From: Peptoniphilus ovalis
GTDB lineage: Bacteria; Bacillota; Clostridia; Tissierellales; Peptoniphilaceae
Assembly (NCBI RefSeq): GCF_018919265.1
Contig: NZ_JAHLQO010000004.1
Coordinates: forward strand, 62,001-126,000
DNA length: 64,000 nt
Reading direction: 5' to 3'
In this document: in pieces, positions 54,386-63,303 of the stretch
Position numbering within the stretch: position 1 is the stretch's first letter
How the letters are laid out: every line of letters starts with the position of its first letter
The notes under the pieces: generated by a model
What the model was told of the DNA's origin: nothing
The model's database searches: none
Seen by the model: only the letters and a program-made list of their open reading frames with translations
Program-made: the position numbers and the translations under genes

Positions 54386-57300
54386 TTATTGATGATCTAT
54401 ATTGTATAAAACTTGTGCTACTTGAGCTCTTGTAAAGGCTGTCTTTGGAGAAAAGTTTCCATTTTCCATTCCCTTTACTACACCAAGTTTTGCCATTTCA
54501 GCTACTGAATCTTTAGCCCATGGAGCAATCGTATTATTATCATTGAAGTTTACATTACCTTTAACAGATAAGTTTTTATTTGCAATTTTTAAGAACTTAC
54601 TCATCATTACTGCCATTTCTTCTCTAGTTAGTTCCTTGTCTGGTGCAAATTTATTATTGCCAACTCCATTTACTATGCCCATCTTGCTTGCCCATGCAAT
54701 GTATGGACTATAATAAGTGTTTGAATTAACATCGCTAAAGCTTTGAGAAGAATATTCTGAAGTATTTACATTTAACATTCTTCCAAGAACAGTAACAAAT
54801 TGACCTCTTGTTATAGCTTTGTTAGGTCCAAATTCAGTATTGCTTAGTCCTTTAAAATATCCTTTAGATACAACATAATCAATTGCATTCTTTGCCCAAT
54901 GTCCGTTAATGTCGTTAAAATTATTGACATCAGCTTTGTTGCTATTAATAATATTGTTTTTCTTTTCTTCTTCTTTCTTTTTATCTTCAGATTTCTTTGG
55001 CATTTCTACCTTCTTGTTAGGAGCAGGTGTATTAAATCTAGAATCTTCTTTGGTTACAGTTGCGCCTGACCAGTTGAATCTTAAGATAGCATCTTGAGCA
55101 GATGACATTGCAGACACTTCAAAGGAAACTCTTTGAGTATAAACTTTAGAATTTGTAGTCCAGCTAAATGTTCCATTATATCCTCTTGATGCAGTGTATT
55201 TAGTTCCACCATCGTAAATATAAAGTGTATCTACGCCTGCTGTTTTATCTCCAATAGTAAGTTTTCCAAATTGAACAGTATATGTGAATCTTCCGTCTTT
55301 TTCTTCAACTTTTGCATAAGAAGTTAAAACTTTATTTGCCATTGATTCTCCACCAGTTATTTTTTCAGCATATACTGGGACTTCATAAAATCTATTGCCT
55401 TTTTTCTTTGCATTTAAATTTGATTTAGCTACAGAAAGATCTCTAACTGCTTTATCAACTTCGTTTTGGATTGCATTTTTATCATTATATACAGCTTTAG
55501 CTTTACGAAGTTCCGCTCTAAATTCTCTTAAATAAACATCATCTTCAAAATCTCTTTCATAAATCCTTTCAGATTCTTTAATTAAATTAAATAAATCTAT
55601 CTTATTAACATTTTCTTTAAGATTTGAAATTGCATTTTCAAGATTTGTTTTTGCTTCATTTACTTTTTCTTGTGTTGCATTTGAATCTTTAATTAAATCT
55701 TTTGCTACTTTTAATGCTTTTTCAAAATTCTTTACAGATTCAGAAGTATATTTTGAAGTAGAAATTCCATTTGCTTTTTTAATTACCTTATCAAGTTCAG
55801 TCTTATCTATTTTTTTAGCTGGTGGAATTACTTTATTTTCTTCAAATTTATTTATTGCATTTTCAAGATTTGTTTTTGCTTCATCCACTTTATCTTGTTT
55901 TGCATTAATATCATTGTATACTTCTTTCGCTTTATTTAAGGCTTCTTTAAATTTTGCAAACGAATCAGTTGTATAATCAGATTCCTTCTTTCCATTTGCA
56001 CTATCAATTAAAGCCTTTAAAGCATCTTTATTAACCTTAACTGTTGGTGGTGTTTCAGGTTCTTTTTTCTTTGATGCGTTTTCTATAGCTGTGTTTAATT
56101 TAGAAATTGCATTTGTTACATCTTCTTCAGATGCAGCTTTGTTTGTAATTACAGTGCTTGCATTAGTTAATGCATCGTTTAATTGCTTTTTAGCTTCTTC
56201 TGTAGCAGATGCAAAATCTTTATTTTCTATTGATTTAACTAATTTTATTAATTCAGTCTTTTTAACTTCTGTATTTTGATCTTGACCCTCTTCTTGTGAA
56301 ATAACTTCTTTTTGATCAAGATTTACATGAATATCAACACCTATTGGCATTGGCATGTCCTTCGCTTCCATTACTGCTGGAATATCATAGACTCTATCAA
56401 GATCAATGCTTTTTAAATTAATAATATATTGCTCAGGTCTTGTTTCTAGACCTTCTCCAACACTAGTTGTTATAACCTCTCCAATTGGAGTCTTATCAGT
56501 TGAATTATTATATAATTTAGTAACATATTTACCTTGCATACTATTTGATGGTATTAATGTAATTGTTAATTTAGCATTATCGCCCTCAACTAATAATTCT
56601 GCGTTCGGAACTAGTGTATCACCGCCCATAGCAACTGGATTCCCCTTATTTGTTGCACTATAGAATGCTACAGGTACTTTATAAATCACTTTTTTAGCTA
56701 CTGGTGGAGTATAATTATCAAAAGCACTTATTGCATTTTGTAAACTTGTTAGGGCATTATTTAAAACATCTTGAATTGTTGCTGTATTTAAAATATTTGT
56801 TGCAATTGTAATTGAAGCTGATAATTTATCTTTTTCAGATTGAGGTTTATCATCATTAAGCTTTGCTTTTGCATTTTCAATTAATTGTTCTAATGCATCT
56901 TTATTTAATTCAACCTCGTTATCACTTTCATTAAATTCTTTTATAGCAGCATTAAGTCTAGCTATGGCTTTATCTAATGCATCTTTATTTTTAATGCTAT
57001 CTAGAGAAGTTTCAATATCATCAATAACACTTACAAGCTTATTAAAAGCTTCTGCTGTCTTATTACCTTTTTTTATTTCTTTAGCTTTTTCTATTTTACT
57101 TATTAAAGCAGATTTATCTAATACTTTAGATTCTTCTTTAGCTTCCCATTTTGCTATTAATGTGATACTTCCAGTTATAGTTTTAGAGAAGTCAAACTCA
57201 TCATTACCATTAAACCAACCTTTAAATACATAATTCTTGCCGTCTTTGCCTTGAACTTCTGTTATATCCTTTTCAAATCCAGTTGGTTTAGTTAACTTAC

Positions 57301-60300
57301 CATTTTCTTCTACTGCTTGAGCTTTAGGTGCATCTGTGTGATCAGTTTTAAATGTTACTGTATAAGTCTTCTTATTTTCTTCTGTATTTGCAAAAGATAA
57401 AATTGCATCTGCTTCTTTGTTACCAGTTTCAGTTTTAACATCAAGCTTCAAATCAACGCTTTGTTGGTCTTTATTAACTTGCATTCTAACCTTAGTTGGA
57501 GAATTAAATTCTTCGTTATTAACTCTAACTTTTTCTTTAGATAAAACATCTGCATCTTTTAATTCATCATTAAACTTATACTTGACACTAGAAACTGCTT
57601 GTACATATTCTTTTGTAACATCGCGAGAACCTGTAGCCTTTTCAACTGCTTTAAAACTTACTTCAACATAATATTTATCGTTTACCTTTTTACTTATAGC
57701 TTTTCCAACAACTATTTCCGGATTTATTTCTAAAGGTTTGTTATCCTTATTCTTTAAGGATACTTTTATTTCTTTAGATTCTTGTGCTTCAATGTTTTTA
57801 AGTTCTGCAACAGCTTTTTCTAAAGCTTTTAGATGTTCTTCCTTTTTGTATCCTGCTTTTATTCCGTTTCGTTTAGCGTTATCAACCCATGACCTAGCGT
57901 CACTAATCTTTATTTTTAAAGCATCAATACTATCTTTTGTAAAATTACCATTAAGTTTAGTTTCTGATTCTTTTATTTTTTCTTCCAATTTAGAAGTATC
58001 ATATACTAATACATCATCTATTGATTTTATTGCATTATATGCATCACTTATTTTTTTATAATCTGATGCTTCTTTTAGTGCATCTTTAGCCTGTTTTATT
58101 ATTTCTTTATATTTATTTAATGATTCAGCAGTGTATTTGCCAGTTTCACCTTCAAATTCTCTTAGATTTGCTTCCGCTCCTGTTATATAAGTTTGCTTTA
58201 TTTCATATGCATTTCTAAGAGCTTCGCCAACTGGAACTAAATCATTATATGCCTTTTCAATGTTTTCTCTTGTTGCACTTGGATTAGCTACTACTTGTTT
58301 AGCCTTATTTATTTCATTTACTAAATTATTTTTAAGAGTTTCATTTAAATCTTTATTATTTTTTGTGAAACTTGATAAACTTTCATATCCTTTTATTAAT
58401 TCAATTAAAGGTCCCTTATCAACTTTATATTCATTTTCGTTAAATCCATCCACTAAAGAATCCCAGTTAATTCTAATTCTTGCATTAGGACTATATTCTT
58501 CTGAGCTTAAGAAAGTTAAATAGAATAATTGTACAGGTATATCTTTTTGATTCTCTTTTACTTCTAATCTTAAGAATGAAGGAGATTCAAATGAATTATT
58601 TCCAACTTTTACTGGTACTTTACCTAATACTTGGGCAAATTTTTCTTGTCCATCTAATGTGTATTTTAACTTAGTTAATGCACCTGTTGTTTCCATCTTT
58701 TTAGTACTTGGATTCTCATTTTGCATTGGCACAATTTGAAGTTGTAAATACCATTTTCCATTTTCCTTTGTTAATTTTGCTTTATTCCAAAGTACATCTT
58801 TAGCCATAGAAAGTTTTTCTTCTTTTTCATGATATAACTCAACAGTTGCAGTTTTTGTTGCTTCTACATTAACATCTGAGTCTTTTTTATCAGGAGTTTG
58901 TGAGAAATTTTCTATTGCTTTTTCTAATGCTTCATCAGCTTTATTAATATCTGCTTGATTATTTGCCTTCAATGCATTTTTTGCAGTTTCTATTGCTTTA
59001 TTTAAATCAACTTTAGCTTTTTCTTCTTTATTGCTTTTTGCTAAAATATCTTTTGCTTTTGCAATTGTTTTTTCTAATTTATCAGTTTTAAATACATCGT
59101 TAGAATTTTTATAATCTTCAATAGCTTTTTCTAAAGTTTTAACTGCATTATCAATCTCATCTTGTTTTGTTGATTTTAATAATTTTTTTGCAGATTCAAT
59201 TGCAGCATCAATAGTAGTGTTTGCTTCTTCTGATTTAGTATTATTTTTCTTTAATTTTTTAGCTTCTTCTATTTTTTCTTCTAAAGCTCTAGTTGTAACA
59301 TCTTTAGCTGTCTTTTCTTCTAAAGCTTCCATTGCCTTATCCAGTCTCTTAATCCATGTATCGTAAACTAATATATCAAGATTTACACCATCTTTCCCTT
59401 TGTTTTCATCTTTATTAGTATTTTTAGGATCGTTTATATCTGCTAAAAATGCCTTTGCACCATAAGAATTTGATAACCCTTTATAGTTAATTGTATCTTT
59501 ATCATAATATGGCTTATATGAAATATCTGGTTGCTTATATCCATAAAGAGTATCTTTTAAAGCTTTAACACCTTGATCTTTATATTTTCCAGAATTAATT
59601 TTTTCTTCCGCTTCTTTGATTTTTGTTTCAAGAGCTGTCGGATCAAGTCTTAAATAAGAATATAATTCATTTAACTTAGCTGTATATTCTTTTAAATCAT
59701 TTTGAGATATAGTTGGTTGTTTTTTCTTAGCTAATTCTAATAAAATTCCATCAACTTTATCTACTGATTCTTGAGTATATCTCTTTGAAGTTTTTATTTC
59801 ATTAATATTATCCACTTCATCTTGTAATCTATCGATAAAGTTTACCCATGGTTGTATAGCTAGAGAATATCCTTCAAGCTTATTAATAAACCCTTCTTTT
59901 TCTTTAGTAGCTTTTGTTTTTATTTCATCACTTTGGTTTAAAGCAGAAATTATTTCACTCTTTATATTAACTTTTTTAGTTTTTATTTTTTGATTTTCGC
60001 CATTGTTTTGGTTCCATTCTACTGACTTGTCAACTGAATCAAAGACATCTATTTCATCTGGTAAATAAGTTTGAACTTTATTAAAGTTTTCTTTTAGAGT
60101 ATCTAATCTTGTATTTAAAGTTTTGTCTATTGATTCACTTTCCTCTTTTGATTGTTTTTTATTTTCATTTTTTACAAATAAATATATACTAAAGTCATAT
60201 CCTTTTTTATTTGTCTTAGAACTATCATATGCATCAGTTGATAAAACTAATCTTGCGTTTTTATTATCATCAATATCCTTTTCAATATCGAAATTAATTG

Positions 60301-62593
60301 TAAATTCCATTGGAATTTCTTGTGGTGTGTTTTGACCGACTACTTCTTTACTTTCTTTTTTAGTAACTTCAGCATTTTTAGAGCCAGTATATTGTATTGC
60401 AGTTAAATATGTTTTTACTTTCCCGTCTTGCATTTCAGGATTTACCTTTAATTTTAACTTTTTATTTACTGGGTCATAAATTCCCCTTGGTTCAACTAAT
60501 CTTTCAAGATAAGTTTTTTCATTTCCATCTTGGTTTTTAATATCTAATGGAACTTCATATGGTTTAGTTTGTTCTTTTTTCTCATCTTTTTTATTTATTT
60601 CTCCAGAAATAAGTTTTTTGTTTTTTAAATCTAAACCAACTGATATAGCGTTTAGCTCATCATCGCCCATTTTATCTACATCATGATACTTAACATTAAT
60701 ATAAACTGCCGGACTAAGTGTAGATTTCCCAAATACATTAGTTAGAGCTACTTCTCTTAAAATATCCTTTCCTTCATGTTTTCCGTTAGCTGATATTACA
60801 TCTCCCTTTTTTTGTTGAAATTCTGCGTCATAGTATGTTAAATCAGTTATAAAGTTATTATTTTTTTCAAATGTCAGTACAATCTTATTTTCTTTTTCAT
60901 AGTATTTTGCAGTATTTTTTAGTAATGGTCTAACCTTATCGTTTGATACAGACGTTACAGGAACTTCATATACCGCATTTGATTGAGATTTTTTTGAATC
61001 ATCACTTATTTCTGGCACAGGTTGTCCATCTTTTCCTTTGAGAGCTTTTATAGCTTCATCTAATTTTTTATATTGTTCTTCTGTTTCGTTATAACTTGGA
61101 GAATAAGTTTTATTTGCTTCTAGCCATTTTTCTGCTTTTGTTAAAGCTAGTTTCATTGCTAGATAGCTTTCTTGTTCACATTTAGATTCCTCATATTTCT
61201 TTGCTTTTTCAACTAATTTTTCAAGTTTTGAAGTATTATATTTAAGAATCCTGTTTTGTGATGCTCCTTGAACCATGTTAATTCTGTCAACTAATTCCTT
61301 AGCATCTAAATCTCCTGCTTCTTTTTCAGTGTTTTCTAAGAATTTCTTAAAGTTTTCTATACTTTCCTTTGTATATTTATCTTCATTTATTACATCCTTA
61401 GAACTAATATCTTCCATTGCTTCTGCTACTTTAATATTTAATACTTCCATTAAAGTAAATGCATTTTCTATTTCATAAATAGGTTGAGCGTATTCTAATG
61501 CCTTTGTCATAGAAGGTTTATCAGAGTTTCTAAGTTGATTTAATTTTTCGATGCTTTCTGTTACTTTTGCAATCCTTTCTTTATCTTTGTCTACATCAGC
61601 ATCAAGATATTTCCCTATTAAGATTTCTCCTCTTTTTATCCAATATTTAATTCTAGCTTTTGTCTTTTTAGAAAATCTATCAGAGTTATCAGTTAGAGTT
61701 GTTTTTCCCATAGCAGCATAATCTATATCTATTCCAAAAGGACCCACTTTTTTAGTTTCTCCCTCACTGTCTACATAGGACATGGATTCAACTACTAACT
61801 GCTCTCCATTAAGTTCTGCTGGAATTGGAATCGCAACTAAATCATTTTTCTTTAGATTCTTAGGGGCTGAACTTCCTATACTTGCCCAAATATCTTTTCC
61901 TGATACTTTTCTTAAAACCAGTGAATTAATCTTATTTTTTGAAACAAATAATAAATCTAATTCATTTCCCCATTTTACAATTTGCATTTCAGAGAAAATA
62001 TCTTTAATCTCTTGAATTTCTTTTCCAGTCTTCTTATATACAGATGTATTTCCATCTGTATAATCTTGTCTAACTTCTACTATTTTAAAATTCTTACTAC
62101 CTTCGTAGTCTCCATCTTCTTTTAATTTTTGATCATTATTAACAGAATATAAATCTAAAATTCTATTAAGTTCTGCTAATAAAGCATTTGCCCCATCTTG
62201 ATCTAAAGAATCCACGTTATTTTTTGCTTTTGCAAGTTCATCATATATTGCATACCAAGCAGTTTCAGAAATTTGATCAGCTGTTAATATATAAGAATCT
62301 TTACTGTAGAGCTTTCCGCTATCATCAACATCTTCATAATCACCTAGGTCAATACCTGGTGTATAATTTGTATTGTGAGGTGGAGCTAGATAATCTGTTC
62401 CTAATAAATGTTTTTGAATTTCTTGATTTCTTTGAATTTCTTCAATCTTTTGTTTTATAGCTTGTTTTGTTTCGCTATTTGCTGGTGTGAATGCAAATAC
62501 TGGTGTTGCTGTACTCAGCATTGTTATTATTGATAAGCCCAGTGCTACTTTTTTATGCAAGCTAATTATATTTGGCTTTTCTTTTTTGTTCAT
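54386..62593 (-). CDS. Giant SLH-anchored surface protein with NEAT-like and FIVAR-type repeats
   Basis: About 2735 residues. The ATG at 62593 is chosen (GGAG upstream; then MNKKEKPNIISLHKKVALGL); the frame reaches 62662 without a signal peptide start. Signal peptide to about 34, then an unrecognised ~500-residue region. NEAT-like modules begin near 541 (YEVPV), 679 (YEVPL), 1247, 1607, 1970 (YKVPV) and 2402 (YEVPV); the last is the clearest (GESMANKVL, DGRFTYTVQF, RFNWSG). Helical FIVAR-type repeats separate them (about 1095-1235, 1825-1960, 2109-2395), with one InlB_B-like repeat at 1743-1818 (FKGWFNGNDEFDF, ITLIAKWE). Three SLH domains (2558-2735) anchor it to cell-wall polymer. A haem- or haemoprotein-capturing role is inferred from these domains and the ABC/flavodoxin neighbours. 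Confidence 0.82.
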   Translation of the reverse strand: MNKKEKPNIISLHKKVALGLSIITMLSTATPVFAFTPANSETKQAIKQKIEEIQRNQEIQKHLLGTDYLAPPHNTNYTPGIDLGDYEDVDDSGKLYSKDSYILTADQISETAWYAIYDELAKAKNNVDSLDQDGANALLAELNRILDLYSVNNDQKLKEDGDYEGSKNFKIVEVRQDYTDGNTSVYKKTGKEIQEIKDIFSEMQIVKWGNELDLLFVSKNKINSLVLRKVSGKDIWASIGSSAPKNLKKNDLVAIPIPAELNGEQLVVESMSYVDSEGETKKVGPFGIDIDYAAMGKTTLTDNSDRFSKKTKARIKYWIKRGEILIGKYLDADVDKDKERIAKVTESIEKLNQLRNSDKPSMTKALEYAQPIYEIENAFTLMEVLNIKVAEAMEDISSKDVINEDKYTKESIENFKKFLENTEKEAGDLDAKELVDRINMVQGASQNRILKYNTSKLEKLVEKAKKYEESKCEQESYLAMKLALTKAEKWLEANKTYSPSYNETEEQYKKLDEAIKALKGKDGQPVPEISDDSKKSQSNAVYEVPVTSVSNDKVRPLLKNTAKYYEKENKIVLTFEKNNNFITDLTYYDAEFQQKKGDVISANGKHEGKDILREVALTNVFGKSTLSPAVYINVKYHDVDKMGDDELNAISVGLDLKNKKLISGEINKKDEKKEQTKPYEVPLDIKNQDGNEKTYLERLVEPRGIYDPVNKKLKLKVNPEMQDGKVKTYLTAIQYTGSKNAEVTKKESKEVVGQNTPQEIPMEFTINFDIEKDIDDNKNARLVLSTDAYDSSKTNKKGYDFSIYLFVKNENKKQSKEESESIDKTLNTRLDTLKENFNKVQTYLPDEIDVFDSVDKSVEWNQNNGENQKIKTKKVNIKSEIISALNQSDEIKTKATKEKEGFINKLEGYSLAIQPWVNFIDRLQDEVDNINEIKTSKRYTQESVDKVDGILLELAKKKQPTISQNDLKEYTAKLNELYSYLRLDPTALETKIKEAEEKINSGKYKDQGVKALKDTLYGYKQPDISYKPYYDKDTINYKGLSNSYGAKAFLADINDPKNTNKDENKGKDGVNLDILVYDTWIKRLDKAMEALEEKTAKDVTTRALEEKIEEAKKLKKNNTKSEEANTTIDAAIESAKKLLKSTKQDEIDNAVKTLEKAIEDYKNSNDVFKTDKLEKTIAKAKDILAKSNKEEKAKVDLNKAIETAKNALKANNQADINKADEALEKAIENFSQTPDKKDSDVNVEATKTATVELYHEKEEKLSMAKDVLWNKAKLTKENGKWYLQLQIVPMQNENPSTKKMETTGALTKLKYTLDGQEKFAQVLGKVPVKVGNNSFESPSFLRLEVKENQKDIPVQLFYLTFLSSEEYSPNARIRINWDSLVDGFNENEYKVDKGPLIELIKGYESLSSFTKNNKDLNETLKNNLVNEINKAKQVVANPSATRENIEKAYNDLVPVGEALRNAYEIKQTYITGAEANLREFEGETGKYTAESLNKYKEIIKQAKDALKEASDYKKISDAYNAIKSIDDVLVYDTSKLEEKIKESETKLNGNFTKDSIDALKIKISDARSWVDNAKRNGIKAGYKKEEHLKALEKAVAELKNIEAQESKEIKVSLKNKDNKPLEINPEIVVGKAISKKVNDKYYVEVSFKAVEKATGSRDVTKEYVQAVSSVKYKFNDELKDADVLSKEKVRVNNEEFNSPTKVRMQVNKDQQSVDLKLDVKTETGNKEADAILSFANTEENKKTYTVTFKTDHTDAPKAQAVEENGKLTKPTGFEKDITEVQGKDGKNYVFKGWFNGNDEFDFSKTITGSITLIAKWEAKEESKVLDKSALISKIEKAKEIKKGNKTAEAFNKLVSVIDDIETSLDSIKNKDALDKAIARLNAAIKEFNESDNEVELNKDALEQLIENAKAKLNDDKPQSEKDKLSASITIATNILNTATIQDVLNNALTSLQNAISAFDNYTPPVAKKVIYKVPVAFYSATNKGNPVAMGGDTLVPNAELLVEGDNAKLTITLIPSNSMQGKYVTKLYNNSTDKTPIGEVITTSVGEGLETRPEQYIINLKSIDLDRVYDIPAVMEAKDMPMPIGVDIHVNLDQKEVISQEEGQDQNTEVKKTELIKLVKSIENKDFASATEEAKKQLNDALTNASTVITNKAASEEDVTNAISKLNTAIENASKKKEPETPPTVKVNKDALKALIDSANGKKESDYTTDSFAKFKEALNKAKEVYNDINAKQDKVDEAKTNLENAINKFEENKVIPPAKKIDKTELDKVIKKANGISTSKYTSESVKNFEKALKVAKDLIKDSNATQEKVNEAKTNLENAISNLKENVNKIDLFNLIKESERIYERDFEDDVYLREFRAELRKAKAVYNDKNAIQNEVDKAVRDLSVAKSNLNAKKKGNRFYEVPVYAEKITGGESMANKVLTSYAKVEEKDGRFTYTVQFGKLTIGDKTAGVDTLYIYDGGTKYTASRGYNGTFSWTTNSKVYTQRVSFEVSAMSSAQDAILRFNWSGATVTKEDSRFNTPAPNKKVEMPKKSEDKKKEEEKKNNIINSNKADVNNFNDINGHWAKNAIDYVVSKGYFKGLSNTEFGPNKAITRGQFVTVLGRMLNVNTSEYSSQSFSDVNSNTYYSPYIAWASKMGIVNGVGNNKFAPDKELTREEMAVMMSKFLKIANKNLSVKGNVNFNDNNTIAPWAKDSVAEMAKLGVVKGMENGNFSPKTAFTRAQVAQVLYNIDHQ
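55409..56269 (-). repeat. Four consecutive FIVAR-type coding repeats
   Basis: Within the giant surface protein four ~70-residue helical units follow one another, each of the form 'D/N-K-x-x-L ... Y-T-x-x-S ... F ... A ... V-x-x-A-x-x-x-L-x-x-A-I'. Two neighbouring units share the near-identical cores KVDEAKTNLENAI and KVNEAKTNLENAI, which points to recent duplication and possible copy-number change. Confidence 0.75.
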
Positions 62594-62669
62594 TTTACTC
62601 CTTCTTTCTTTATATATAATTAATTGATATCTTCGTTTTCTAATTCCCACCCTACCGCCCATGTTATTT

Positions 62670-63197
62670 TTATAGAAATTCTTCGATTTTTTCTTTGAAA
62701 TACTTTCCTGCTTCTTCTAATTCCTCCTCTGTTGCATATCGAGATGCGATGCTTGTTTCTATCATTTTTTCTTTTACATGCTTTGGAACTACCATTCCAG
62801 TTATTCCTTTTAGTTTTTCTATCATTTTTTCATCTACAAGTCCTGGACATATGTATTGTCCTAGTGATTCTTTATCTTTTAATAATTCTTCTAGATTTTT
62901 TATGACTTTTCTTCCATGTTCGGAGTCTGGCATTGCTCCTAATGTGGCAAAGAGTCCTATTTTTTGATTTTCTAATGATTTAAATAGTTTCATTGCTTTA
63001 TTTTCTAATGTTCCTCTATCTATCCATGCTCCTAATAAGATAAAGTCATAATTTTCTTTATGAGATTCAGTCATATTTTTATATTCTTTTATATCTACTA
63101 AATCTACATCTGAAGTATTACTAATTTCTTGGCATATTACTTCTGCCATGTGTTTTGTATTTCCAGTTTTTGATGAATATATTATTAAGCCTTTCAT
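62670..63197 (-). CDS. Flavodoxin-family protein in the haem/iron operon
   Basis: A 175-residue flavodoxin-like FMN protein. GLIIYSSKTGNTKHMAEVI holds the phosphate loop (SSKTGNT), and FILLGAWIDRGTLENKAMKLF and GLFATLGAMPDSEHGRKV are FMN-edge loops. The C-terminal ~40 residues extend beyond the classic fold, as in flavodoxins of the BilS or HmuF kind. It sits between an iron/haem-type ABC ATPase (106-base gap) and the giant NEAT-like protein (76-base gap), all on the minus strand. Supplying electrons for reductive iron release or anaerobic haem breakdown is plausible but inferred; no radical SAM partner is in the window. Confidence 0.85.
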   Translation of the reverse strand: MKGLIIYSSKTGNTKHMAEVICQEISNTSDVDLVDIKEYKNMTESHKENYDFILLGAWIDRGTLENKAMKLFKSLENQKIGLFATLGAMPDSEHGRKVIKNLEELLKDKESLGQYICPGLVDEKMIEKLKGITGMVVPKHVKEKMIETSIASRYATEEELEEAGKYFKEKIEEFL

Positions 63198-63247
63198 TTT
63201 TCCTTCTTTCTTTTTCTATTGTTTTTCTAGATACAATGATTTTAGAT

Positions 63248-63273
63248 GCAGACAGCCCTAAAGGGCAGCCTGC
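63248..63273 (-). other. GC-rich intercistronic hairpin between ABC ATPase and flavodoxin genes
   Basis: GCAGACAGCCC-TAAA-GGGCAGCCTGC forms a stem with two mismatches, clearly more GC-rich than the surroundings. No T run follows on the minus strand, so it is not an obvious terminator; a processing or mRNA-stabilising element is possible. Confidence 0.5.
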
Positions 63274-63303
63274 TGGGGTTTTGTTTCATTTAATTTAAAA
63301 AAT

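Noticed and set aside
55409-56269. Regularly spaced repeats that could suggest a CRISPR or tandem DNA array
   Set aside because: The periodicity is in the protein (FIVAR-type units of ~70 residues); there are no short identical DNA repeats with unique spacers.
56406-56663. Plus-strand hydrophobic ORFs antisense to the giant gene (this and about ten others between 54900 and 62460)
   Set aside because: Antisense of a Lys/Glu-rich coding strand gives Leu/Phe/Ser-rich shadows; none has an RBS or recognisable domain.
62594-62662. 23-residue N-terminal extension of the giant surface protein
   Set aside because: The extension is basic and would bury the signal peptide; GGAG and the ATG at 62593 give a normal exported protein start.
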